A stretch of 7,204 nucleotides of DNA. Origin: CALAED01 sp937891035. Its GTDB lineage: Bacteria > Actinomycetota > Actinomycetes > Streptosporangiales > Streptosporangiaceae. Position 1 is the stretch's first letter; every line of letters begins with the position of its first letter. The DNA lies in NCBI GenBank assembly GCA_035642125.1, contig DASQSZ010000383.1, forward strand, positions 1 through 7,204, read 5' to 3'. The notes under the pieces were generated by a model that was not told the origin of the DNA, searched no databases, and was given only the letters and a program-made list of their open reading frames with translations. Of this stretch, positions 1-5,716 are shown in pieces. The position numbers and the translations under genes are program-made.

Positions 1-155
1 GGCCGCCGGCCCGCGGCTGGCGGACGTTCCATCCCGACAGCGTTCCGGCGCCGCCCGGCCCGGACGCGGTCGTCGTGGCCCGCACGGACGACGGCGACGG
101 CCTGACCGAGCCGAATATGGGCACTGCGGCGACCACGAACCGCGTGCAGCGGTGA
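1..155 (+). CDS. 3' end of an upstream gene, product unknown (partial)
   Basis: An open frame enters from the left edge in frame 3 and stops at TGA 153-155, giving about 50 codons. Nearly every codon ends in G or C; the few exceptions are CAT, GTT, AAT and ACT. The other two + frames do not show this pattern, and frame 1 meets a stop. This third-position bias is the main reason to treat it as a real C-terminal end and not noise. The visible peptide includes RGWRTFHPDSVPAPPGPD, a DDGDG stretch and a Thr/Asn-rich end. It is probably hydrophilic and poorly structured. I recognise no family, so no function is assigned. Being next to T7SS genes it could belong to that locus, but nothing visible proves it. 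Confidence 0.5.
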   Translation, partial: PPARGWRTFHPDSVPAPPGPDAVVVARTDDGDGLTEPNMGTAATTNRVQR

Positions 156-242
156 GCTGGGCACGGGGTGACGGTTATGGGGGAAGATGTCCGTACGGCC
201 GCGGTCGCCGCCATCGATCGCGATTTAATGGCTGGCCGTTCC

Positions 243-264
243 GCCGCCGATTCGGGGCGGCGGC
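243..264 (+). terminator. Possible terminator hairpin after the upstream partial gene
   Basis: GCCGCCG at 243-249 pairs perfectly with CGGCGGC at 258-264 around an 8-base loop. It lies 88 bases after the upstream stop. There is no T tract, which is usual for high-GC actinomycetes. In such GC-rich sequence a 7-bp stem can arise by chance, so this is a weak call. Confidence 0.3.
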
Positions 265-404
265 CGCCCGGGCGCGGAATCCGCTCCCGGGTCCGCACAG
301 CCGCCCGCAAACGACATAGTGTCCGCCGGCCCGGCGCTCGGGCGTCGGGGCGGGCCGAACAACGTTGCCACGCCATCCCCTCGATGGCCTCCAGCCACCG
401 AAAG

Positions 405-411
405 AAAGGGA
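405..411 (+). promoter_or_regulatory. Ribosome-binding site that fixes the start at 420
   Basis: AAAGGGA at 405-411, within a purine run from 401, ends 8 bases before ATG 420-422. It is the only good Shine-Dalgarno-like site in the open frame. It argues for the ATG at 420 over the earlier GTG (168) and ATG (177) candidates. Confidence 0.65.
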
Positions 412-419
412 CCCGCGCA

Positions 420-950
420 ATGTCGACTCCCGAGCACGGTCCGCCGCTCCCGGGGGCGGCCACACCGCCAGGGCCGGCAGCCGCACCGCCGGGGCCGCTG
501 CCGTTCGACGAGGACCGGTACAACCAGATGATTCAGGACATCGGGCGGGTGCTGCTGCGGATGGCGCCCGCTGGATGGCGGCGTATCGACCTCAAGGTGC
601 TGATGGTGGCGCCCGGCCACGACATCACCGTGACGATGATCATGGAAGACGGGACGACGACCGCCGTCGAGCCGCCCGAGGTGATCGGCCAGATCGCGGC
701 CGAACTCCGGGCCAGGATGTACCGCGAGGGCGAGGGCACCTGGTTCGGCATGCGCTACACGCTTGACCCGCCCAGCGACTTTCACGTCAGCTACAACTTC
801 GACTTCGACCCCCTGTGGGAGCCACCGGTCCGGCCGGACGTGTTCGCCGAGGACGTCGCGGTCTTCCCGCGGGACGAGCAACACGTGCCAGGCTGGCTGC
901 GCGAAAAGCTTGTTGAGACGGCGGCCGGATCCGCGGAGCCGAGCCATTAA
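420..950 (+). CDS. YezG-like putative immunity protein, paralogue of the toxin's N-terminal domain
   Basis: A 176-residue soluble protein without signal peptide or membrane segment. Residues 1-28 are a Pro/Gly/Ala-rich tail. From about residue 35 one compact domain follows: an amphipathic first helix (YNQMIQDIGRVLL), a P-x-GW turn, alternating beta strands, a helix ending in ELRARMY, a TWF strand, a YNFDFDP strand, and a closing FPRDEQHVPGWLREKL segment. This layout recalls the YezG (DUF600-like) antitoxin/immunity family known from polymorphic toxin loci; the family call is from memory and untested. The same domain, with shared LQDI/IQDI, P-x-GW, RMY/GMY, G-x-GTWF and HVPGWLR motifs, forms the N terminus of the next protein, so the two are paralogues. 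It ends 48 bases before that toxin gene and is probably co-transcribed with it. The likely role is neutralising the downstream TNT toxin in the cytoplasm (inference). An alternative is a chaperone or structural partner. Confidence 0.8.
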   Translation: MSTPEHGPPLPGAATPPGPAAAPPGPLPFDEDRYNQMIQDIGRVLLRMAPAGWRRIDLKVLMVAPGHDITVTMIMEDGTTTAVEPPEVIGQIAAELRARMYREGEGTWFGMRYTLDPPSDFHVSYNFDFDPLWEPPVRPDVFAEDVAVFPRDEQHVPGWLREKLVETAAGSAEPSH

Positions 951-983
951 TTCCCGTTGTTCCCGGAGAGTGCAGCGGGCCAC

Positions 984-993
984 GGAAGGGAGG
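984..993 (+). promoter_or_regulatory. Ribosome-binding site for the TNT gene, selecting GTG 999
   Basis: GGAAGGGAGG at 984-993 ends 5 bases before GTG 999-1001. An in-frame TTG at 957 would lengthen the protein by 14 residues, but it lies upstream of this site. The ATG at 997 is in another frame that stops after nine codons. GTG 999 is therefore preferred. Confidence 0.6.
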
Positions 994-998
994 CAGAT

Positions 999-3260
999 GT
1001 GGTCGTCAGCGAGCAAGAGCTGCTGAACCCGACGGAACAGGACGTGGTGCTCCAGGACATCGCGCTTGTACTGGCGCACAACCTTCCCCCTGGATGGCAG
1101 GAGTGCCTCGTCACGCACCACGCCCTCGGCGCGCACACCGAGACGACCGTACGGATCGAGCGGCTCAACGGCCCGCCGACCGACGTGTCGGGCCCGGAGG
1201 TGCTCGGCGAGTTGCTCGCGCGGCTGCGCACCGGCATGTACCGGCCCGGCGTGGGCACGTGGTTCAGCGCTCGGTTCCGGCTGACTCATCCGGTGGACTA
1301 TCGGATCGAGTACGACAACACCGGGCGACCGGACTGGTCGGCGCCGCCGCCCGACGAGGCGTACGCCGACGAGGCGCGGATGTTCCCGCGCGCTCCAGAG
1401 CACGTCCCAGGCTGGCTGCGCGATCGGGCCAGAGACTCCGACGACACGCCCGAAGACCGGCCTCGCGGCGACGAGGGCGCACCGGCCGAAGCGACGACCC
1501 CGAGGTTCCAGATGGCTCGGGTGTTCGACTCGCTGGGGCCGGGGCAGACGCCGCAGCTGAACCGGCCGCCGGTGCCGGACGATGAGGTCGAAGCGGTCGC
1601 CGACTACCTGACCAAGGCCCCGCTGGTGCTGGCAGCACGCAGCCTCGACAACGACCTGCTCGACCCCGCCCGGCCCGAGAAGGTACCGCTGACCTATCTC
1701 ACCGACGGCACCTGGATCTGGCCCGGCGGGGTGGGTTACTACCTGCGTACGCACGGTGTGCCGCCGGAGCCTGAGCTGGTCGACCACATTCGCCGCCAGG
1801 GTTTCCAGCCCCCAGAGGTCGATGATTACACCCGCGACGTCGCCGTCGCCGCCATCATGGGCCAGCCACCACCGCCCACGCCCGAGCCCGCGCCCGCGAA
1901 TGAGCCATCTCCCTCCATGGCGCCACCCGAGCCGGCGCAGCCGCCATCAGCGGCGGGGGAGCCGGGCCCGTCTGGGGTGGCGTCTCCTCCGACGCCACGG
2001 GAGAGGACGCCGAGCGCGGAGTCGCCTGCGGCGGCGGACCCGTTGGCCCATCCACCGGTGATGGGGTCGCCTGGGTTGGCGTCGTCTCCGCTTGGGCCGC
2101 TGTCATCAGCGGCGGGGGAGCCGGACCAGCGTGGGGTGGCGCCTCCTGCGGCGTCGTCGGAGCCCGAGGCGTCCTCGCCCATTCAGCCGTCTGCGGCGGC
2201 GAGCCCGTTGGCCTCGCCGCCGCTGATGGGGTCGCCTGGGTTGGCGTCGTCTCCGCTTGGGCCGTCGTCATCAGCGGCGGGGGAGCCGGGGCCGTCTGGG
2301 GTGGCGTCTCCTGCGGCGACAGGAGAGAGGACGCCGAGTGCGGAGTCGCCTGGGGCGGCGTCGTCGGAGCCCGAGGCGTCCTCGCCCATTCGGCCGCCTG
2401 CGGCGGCGGGCCCCTTGGCGTCCCCTGAGCCGGCGTCGTTTGAGCCGGCGTCGTCTCCGCATGGCCCGCCGTCATCAGCGGACCAGCCTGGGGTGGCGTC
2501 TCCCACGATGCCGGGGGAGAGGAAGCAGAACGCGGAGCCGGCTACGGCGGCGCCGGAGCCGGTGCCGTCCATGGCACCCGCGGCCGAAAGCGCGACGCGA
2601 GTCGACGCGGGCGTAGACCGGGATAGGCAGGCGCTCCAGCGGCTGCGCGCCCGGCTGACCGAGCTGGGCGTCGATCCAGAGTCGTACGGTATCGAAATCA
2701 TCATCCCGGACGCCTGGTGCCTGGTTCGCGAGGGCGCCGGCTGGGCGGTCTTCCGGACGGCCGGCGGCGACCGTGCGGTGAACCTCGCCTTTCCCGTCGC
2801 CGAGCAGGCCGCTGCGTTCTTGCTCGGTGTGCTACTGATGGGCGCCGGCCAGCCGCCGGCGCCCGCGGCTTCGTCGGTGACCAAACTCGACCTCAGGCGG
2901 CCGGCGCGCAGGTATGACGGACCGATCGCACCGTTGCCGGGGGAGCCGCCGGTCACCCTGTTCCGCAATCTGCGCGAGCTAGAACTGGTCGCCGGCACCG
3001 AGGTCGATCGCATCGGCGACCCCGGCGGCAACCTGACGTACGCGGCCGGCACCCACTACAGCCAGCGGTCGCTGCCGCCGGAGTGGGAGAACCGGCCCTA
3101 CCACGTCTATCGGCTCCAGCAGTCGCTGCGGGTGCTGATCGGCACCGCCGTGCCATGGTTCGATCAGCCCGGCGGCGGCACCGGTTACTTCTTGCCGGTT
3201 TCCATCGCCGAGTTGCTCGCGGACGGCGCTCTCGTCGAAGTAGAGCCGGCGCCCCTATAG
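999..3260 (+). CDS. Multidomain TNT (NAD+ glycohydrolase-type) toxin with fused YezG-like domain
   Basis: 753 residues from GTG 999. (1) Residues ~12-146 form a YezG-like domain paralogous to the upstream protein, ending EHVPGWLRDR. (2) Residues ~192-288 form an actinomycete-type module with a DGTWIWP motif (W239, W241) and a YYLRTHG helix. (3) Residues ~289-534 are a Pro/Ala/Ser/Gly-rich linker of DNA repeats. (4) Residues ~539-618 carry a helix and AWCL motif (W573). (5) Residues ~652-753 form a TNT domain: VDRIG (R671), QRSLPP (R690), YHVYR (H702), PWFDQPGGG, and a final ELLADGAL helix. TNT domains hydrolyse NAD+ and kill cells; CpnT of Mycobacterium tuberculosis is the type case. The Arg and His positions are present, but the residue after GGGT is Gly729 where I recall a conserved Gln, so activity is uncertain. 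No signal peptide, membrane helix, WXG/LXG/PPE domain or YxxxD/E motif is visible. It probably forms an operon with the upstream immunity-like gene. The TNT assignment is confident; the export route and target are not. Confidence 0.85.
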   Translation: MVVSEQELLNPTEQDVVLQDIALVLAHNLPPGWQECLVTHHALGAHTETTVRIERLNGPPTDVSGPEVLGELLARLRTGMYRPGVGTWFSARFRLTHPVDYRIEYDNTGRPDWSAPPPDEAYADEARMFPRAPEHVPGWLRDRARDSDDTPEDRPRGDEGAPAEATTPRFQMARVFDSLGPGQTPQLNRPPVPDDEVEAVADYLTKAPLVLAARSLDNDLLDPARPEKVPLTYLTDGTWIWPGGVGYYLRTHGVPPEPELVDHIRRQGFQPPEVDDYTRDVAVAAIMGQPPPPTPEPAPANEPSPSMAPPEPAQPPSAAGEPGPSGVASPPTPRERTPSAESPAAADPLAHPPVMGSPGLASSPLGPLSSAAGEPDQRGVAPPAASSEPEASSPIQPSAAASPLASPPLMGSPGLASSPLGPSSSAAGEPGPSGVASPAATGERTPSAESPGAASSEPEASSPIRPPAAAGPLASPEPASFEPASSPHGPPSSADQPGVASPTMPGERKQNAEPATAAPEPVPSMAPAAESATRVDAGVDRDRQALQRLRARLTELGVDPESYGIEIIIPDAWCLVREGAGWAVFRTAGGDRAVNLAFPVAEQAAAFLLGVLLMGAGQPPAPAASSVTKLDLRRPARRYDGPIAPLPGEPPVTLFRNLRELELVAGTEVDRIGDPGGNLTYAAGTHYSQRSLPPEWENRPYHVYRLQQSLRVLIGTAVPWFDQPGGGTGYFLPVSIAELLADGALVEVEPAPL
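1945..2537 (+). repeat. Tandem imperfect repeats encoding the Pro/Ala/Ser-rich linker
   Basis: The motif CATCAGCGG recurs at 1945, 2104, 2269 and 2473, giving in-frame units of 159, 165 and 204 bases plus a partial fourth, all multiples of three. Units 1 and 2 share an exact 41-base block (2059-2099 and 2224-2264). Units 2 and 3 share an exact 37-base block (2148-2184 and 2355-2391). Units 1 and 3 share a GAGAGGACGCCGAG block 324 bases apart (2001 and 2325). Unit 3 is thus a mosaic of units 1 and 2. The encoded stretch (residues ~316-513) carries motifs such as MGSPGLASSPLGP, SSAAGEP, ERTPSAESP and SEPEASSPI. It is a flexible linker and a likely site of length variation. Confidence 0.85.
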
Positions 3261-3414
3261 GACATAGGCCATCATGACCGGTCCAGCGCTTGACTTCGCG
3301 TGTGTCGCCCGCGCGATCCGTGGCGTGGTGACCATAACGTCACCCTTTACGTCTATCGTGTTTGCCTGGCCTTTCTCGGGGCCCCGCAGGCCGTAGAACC
3401 TCCGGGAGAGTGGG
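3261..3414. other. Intergenic region between the TNT gene and eccB
   Basis: This 154-base gap contains the dyad at 3327-3344 and the eccB ribosome-binding site (GGGAG 3404-3408, 6 bases before ATG 3415). A 40-codon ATG frame at 3274-3396 has mixed third positions and no good ribosome-binding site, so I do not call it a gene. The gap suggests that eccB may have its own promoter. I see no convincing -35/-10 pair. Confidence 0.5.
3327..3344. promoter_or_regulatory. Interrupted palindrome upstream of eccB, candidate operator
   Basis: GGTGAC at 3327-3332 and GTCACC at 3339-3344 are perfect inverted arms around the spacer CATAAC. The site lies about 70 bases before the eccB start. The GTGA...TCAC core resembles CRP/FNR-type half sites, but the spacing is 8 bases between cores rather than 6, so a CRP assignment is not supported. 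It could be a regulator site or a small hairpin. Confidence 0.4.
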
Positions 3415-4836
3415 ATGCAAACCCGTCGCGACCTCTACCAGGCGCACAAGTTGATGATGCAGCGGGTCAGCCTGGCACTGTTGTCGGGCGAGCCCGACCT
3501 GCCCGAGTCGCCGATGCGCAGGCTGACGGTTGCGGCGCTGTCCGGCGCGATGGTGGCGGTGCTCATCGCGGCGGTGTACGGGATCATCGGGCTGCTGCGC
3601 GGCGGCGGTACGAACGGCATCGAACAGCCGGGGACTTTGATCATCGAGAAGGAGACCGGGACCAGGTACGCCTGGTCGGCCAGAGACGAAAAGCTCATCC
3701 CGTTCGTCAACTACACCTCGGCCCTGCTGGCCCTCCAGACCGACAACCCCAAGACCAAGACGGTCTCTCGGCAGTCGCTCGCCAAGTACGTGCGCGGCCC
3801 GATCTCTGGGATCGTCGGCGCCCCCGACTCGCTGCCCGACCCGGACGAGCCGGCCAAGGCGCCCTGGTCGCTGTGCGTACGAAGGGCCGACAACGGGCGG
3901 GGCGGGACCACGCCGGTGGTCACACTGGTCGGCGGCCGCAACGTGGGCGGCCGGACGCTCGGCGGCGCGGAGGCCGTGGTCGTCATCGCGAACAACCAGC
4001 CGTGGCTGATCTACAACAACCAGCGGATGCGGCTGACGCCGAGCGGCCTGCGCGCGCTGGGCGTCAACCAGCCGGCGCCGGTCTCCGATATCTGGCTGAA
4101 CGGCATCCCGGCCGGCAACGACTTCGTCGCTCCGCAGATCTCCGGCCGGGGCCGCACCGGGCCCGGTCCCAACGGCCAGCAGGCTCCCGTCGGCCAGGTC
4201 TACCGGGTCCAGTCGCCCACCGGCGGCGGCGACCTATGGTACGTGCAGCTGACCGACGGGCCCGCACTCATCTCAGAAAGCCAGGCGAACCTGCTGCTCA
4301 GCGATCCGGCGAGCAAGGACGTGCCGACGCCGCGACTGGTCCCATCCGCACAGTTGGGCGACCTGTCCGCGCAGCGCATCAAGGATCTGCCCGACACCAT
4401 GCCCAGGCCCAGCATCTACGATCCGGTCCAGCCGTTGTGCGCCGTCTACAGCGGCACCGACAGCCTGTCGATGGACGCGCGGCTGGCGATCGGGGGATCG
4501 CTGCCCGATGTCACGACCACGGCGATCGCCGCGCCGACAAACAGTGCGAACACCGGGGGGATCGATCAGATCGTGCTACCCGGCAGCGGCACCCTCGCCG
4601 GCCAGCTGACAACGCCCAAGGTGGCTCCCCAGAGTTTCTTCATCATCACCGATCAGGGTCTGAAGTTCCCGATCCCGAAAGCCGATGATGTGAAGAAACT
4701 AGGATTTGACGCAGGCAAGGCTTCTCCGGTTCCAAGCAATCTGCTGCGACTTATCCCACAAGGCCCGGACTTGGTTCCCGCGGACGCGCTGAAACCTGTT
4801 CCGGCTACAGGAACCGCCAGCTCAACGGGCCCTTGA
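3415..4836 (+). CDS. eccB: EccB, type VII secretion system membrane core subunit
   Basis: 473 residues, close to the usual EccB length. EccB proteins are single-pass membrane subunits of the ESX core complex with EccC, EccD and EccE; most of the chain lies outside the cytoplasmic membrane. The sequence shows the family's N terminus (MQTRRDLYQAHKLMMQR), a cytoplasmic ESPMRRLTV stretch, and one transmembrane helix at about residues 37-61 followed by Gly/Arg residues. The long extracytoplasmic domain opens with the typical IEQPGTLIIEKETGTRYAW-like segment. Cys154 (WSLCV) and Cys342 (QPLCAVY) match the conserved disulfide pair of EccB structures. The tail is Pro/Ala/Thr-rich. ATG 3415 has GGGAG six bases upstream. 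The last ~50 codons (from about 4680) are AT-richer and use codons rare in the rest of the gene. The Esx genes that follow support the assignment. The other core genes are not in this window. Confidence 0.95.
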   Translation: MQTRRDLYQAHKLMMQRVSLALLSGEPDLPESPMRRLTVAALSGAMVAVLIAAVYGIIGLLRGGGTNGIEQPGTLIIEKETGTRYAWSARDEKLIPFVNYTSALLALQTDNPKTKTVSRQSLAKYVRGPISGIVGAPDSLPDPDEPAKAPWSLCVRRADNGRGGTTPVVTLVGGRNVGGRTLGGAEAVVVIANNQPWLIYNNQRMRLTPSGLRALGVNQPAPVSDIWLNGIPAGNDFVAPQISGRGRTGPGPNGQQAPVGQVYRVQSPTGGGDLWYVQLTDGPALISESQANLLLSDPASKDVPTPRLVPSAQLGDLSAQRIKDLPDTMPRPSIYDPVQPLCAVYSGTDSLSMDARLAIGGSLPDVTTTAIAAPTNSANTGGIDQIVLPGSGTLAGQLTTPKVAPQSFFIITDQGLKFPIPKADDVKKLGFDAGKASPVPSNLLRLIPQGPDLVPADALKPVPATGTASSTGP

Positions 4837-4902
4837 CCGCCTAGTCGTAGAAAGTCACAGACTGTTACACCAGTTTTGTGCACTTCTATCTCGCCAAACA
4901 GG

Positions 4903-4930
4903 TGGACAACGGAGAGCATTTCTTCATAAG
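4903..4930 (+). promoter_or_regulatory. Candidate sigma-70-type promoter for the esx pair
   Basis: TGGACA at 4903-4908 matches 5 of 6 bases of TTGACA. CATAAG at 4925-4930 matches 4 of 6 of TATAAT. They are 16 bases apart, in an AT-enriched gap after eccB. Transcription would start near 4937 and give a leader of about 40 bases before GTG 4978. A separate promoter would fit the high expression usual for Esx substrates compared with eccB. This is inferred from consensus only. Confidence 0.5.
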
Positions 4931-4936
4931 CTTATG
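4925..4936. promoter_or_regulatory. Perfect 12-bp palindrome overlapping the candidate -10
   Basis: CATAAGCTTATG is a perfect palindrome whose left half is the proposed -10 element. Such placement would suit a repressor operator. It may also be chance in an AT-richer stretch. Confidence 0.4.
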
Positions 4937-4966
4937 GGCGCTTTGTCGATGACGTCGAAATTACAT

Positions 4967-4974
4967 GGAGGTGA
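4967..4974 (+). promoter_or_regulatory. Strong ribosome-binding site for the first esx gene
   Basis: GGAGGTGA is a near-complete match to the 16S anti-Shine-Dalgarno sequence, with GGAGG ending 6 bases before GTG 4978. It fixes the GTG start and suggests strong translation. Confidence 0.75.
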
Positions 4975-4977
4975 GTC

Positions 4978-5295
4978 GTGGCGGACCAGTCCCAAGTCGA
5001 TAGGGCAGCGATGGCCCAGGCCGCGCAAAGGCTCGAGGACGCGGCGGGCACCACGAGGACCATCAAGACACAACTGCAGTCACACAAGGCTGAGCTGCTG
5101 TCCAACTGGGAGGGCAACGCCGCACGGGCGTTCGGTACGGTCTTCGATCAGTTCGACACGAGCTTCCAGAAGGTGCTCACCACGATGGAAGAGATGCACG
5201 GCAAGCTCGTGCAGACCAAGATCAACTACGAGCGTACCGAAGAAGAGCAGCAAGCCACGGTCAACCGGGTCGCCGGCCTGATCAACAACCAGTAG
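4978..5295 (+). CDS. WXG100 (Esx) protein, first of a pair, EsxB-like
   Basis: 105 residues, the standard WXG100 size. WXG100 proteins are helix-turn-helix proteins exported by the T7SS, usually as dimers. The chain is two long amphipathic helices joined by a turn with the motif W44-E-G46 (LLSNWEGNAARAF). After the second helix lies Y84-x3-E88 (YERTE), matching the YxxxD/E export signal read by the EccC ATPase. This is the CFP-10/EsxB-like feature. There is no signal peptide or transmembrane segment. It starts at GTG behind a strong ribosome-binding site, probably under its own promoter, and is followed after 33 bases by a second Esx gene, the likely dimer partner. Its role beyond being a T7SS substrate or co-secretion partner cannot be read from sequence. 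Confidence 0.93.
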   Translation: MADQSQVDRAAMAQAAQRLEDAAGTTRTIKTQLQSHKAELLSNWEGNAARAFGTVFDQFDTSFQKVLTTMEEMHGKLVQTKINYERTEEEQQATVNRVAGLINNQ

Positions 5296-5328
5296 CGACC
5301 TGACCAGTAACGACGGGAGGACACGGAT

Positions 5329-5628
5329 ATGAGTGGCGACAGCCGCACACGGGTTGTCTTCGGGGGCATGCAGAGCGGCCAAGAGAACTTCGTCGCGGCC
5401 CACCGGGCGCTCGAGAACACGCTCACCGAGCTCGAGCACGACATGGAAGCCAAGCTGGCCGAGTGGGACGGCGCGGCACGACAGGAATACATCCGGGCCA
5501 AGGCCGAGTGGCGGGCCGCGGCCGACCACATGGCCGTGGTGCTGGCGAACCTCGGCAGCGTTATCGGCTCCGGTCACGAAAACTACGGTGGCGCCGAGCG
5601 CTCGGGTGTCAACCTCTGGAGCGGCTGA
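5329..5628 (+). CDS. WXG100 (Esx) protein, second of the pair
   Basis: 99 residues, the WXG100 size, starting at ATG 5329 with GGGAGG at 5315-5320, 8 bases upstream. Two predicted amphipathic helices flank the turn motif W46-D-G48 (LAEWDGAARQEY). The C-terminal end contains Y86-x3-E90 (YGGAE), which formally fits YxxxD/E, so both members of the pair carry it; usually only one partner does. It probably forms a heterodimer with the upstream Esx protein and is exported by the T7SS to which eccB belongs. A strong hairpin 42 bases after the stop suggests that the pair forms its own transcript end. Confidence 0.92.
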   Translation: MSGDSRTRVVFGGMQSGQENFVAAHRALENTLTELEHDMEAKLAEWDGAARQEYIRAKAEWRAAADHMAVVLANLGSVIGSGHENYGGAERSGVNLWSG

Positions 5629-5670
5629 CGCGGCGACGCGTTCGCGCAGCCTGCAGAGCTTCCAGGCGAT

Positions 5671-5703
5671 GACCCCGGCCGTTCGATCGACGTGGCCGGG
5701 GTC
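5671..5703 (+). terminator. Strong hairpin terminator after the esx pair
   Basis: GACCCCGGCC at 5671-5680 pairs perfectly with GGCCGGGGTC at 5694-5703 around a 13-base loop, a 10-bp GC-rich stem. It sits 42 bases after the stop of the second esx gene. There is no T tract, which is common for actinomycete terminators. It probably limits transcription into the next genes, or acts as a 3' stabilising structure. Confidence 0.75.
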
Positions 5704-5716
5704 GCGCGTCGGATTG

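Larger units (their letters stand above)
156..419. other. Intergenic region upstream of the immunity-like gene
   Basis: This 264-base gap shows no convincing gene. The frame of the downstream gene stays open back to 168, but that stretch is Arg-rich, has poor G/C bias in third positions, contains a TTA codon, and lacks a good ribosome-binding site. I therefore treat it as non-coding. It holds a GC-rich hairpin (243-264) and further GC-rich self-complementary stretches around 265-343. I could not identify a persuasive -35/-10 pair, although a promoter for the downstream gene should lie here if it is not transcribed from upstream. Confidence 0.5.

Noticed and set aside
168..419. N-terminal extension of the immunity-like gene from GTG 168 or ATG 177
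   Set aside because: Arg-rich, poor third-position bias, contains a TTA codon, and lacks the good ribosome-binding site that precedes ATG 420.
225..1787. 520-codon open frame on the minus strand opposite the immunity-like and TNT genes
   Set aside because: It lies antisense to two genes with clear domains and G/C third positions. Long antisense frames are common in such GC-rich DNA because stop codons are rare, and its protein is low-complexity Arg/Val/Gly-rich.
1855..3052. Minus-strand open frames across the repeat linker and the TNT region (1855-2475, 2183-3052)
   Set aside because: They mirror the Pro/Ala/Ser repeat coding and the TNT domain on the plus strand, and no family features are visible.
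3328..3343. CRP/FNR-type binding site upstream of eccB
   Set aside because: GTGA and TCAC are separated by 8 bases, not the usual 6, so only a generic dyad is claimed.
3274..3396. 40-codon ATG frame between the TNT gene and eccB
   Set aside because: No good ribosome-binding site and mixed third positions; it overlaps the dyad and probable regulatory region.
3300..4688. 462-codon plus-strand frame overlapping eccB in another phase
   Set aside because: Shadow of eccB: Arg/Gly/Pro-rich without domains, while the eccB frame gives a full-length recognisable protein.
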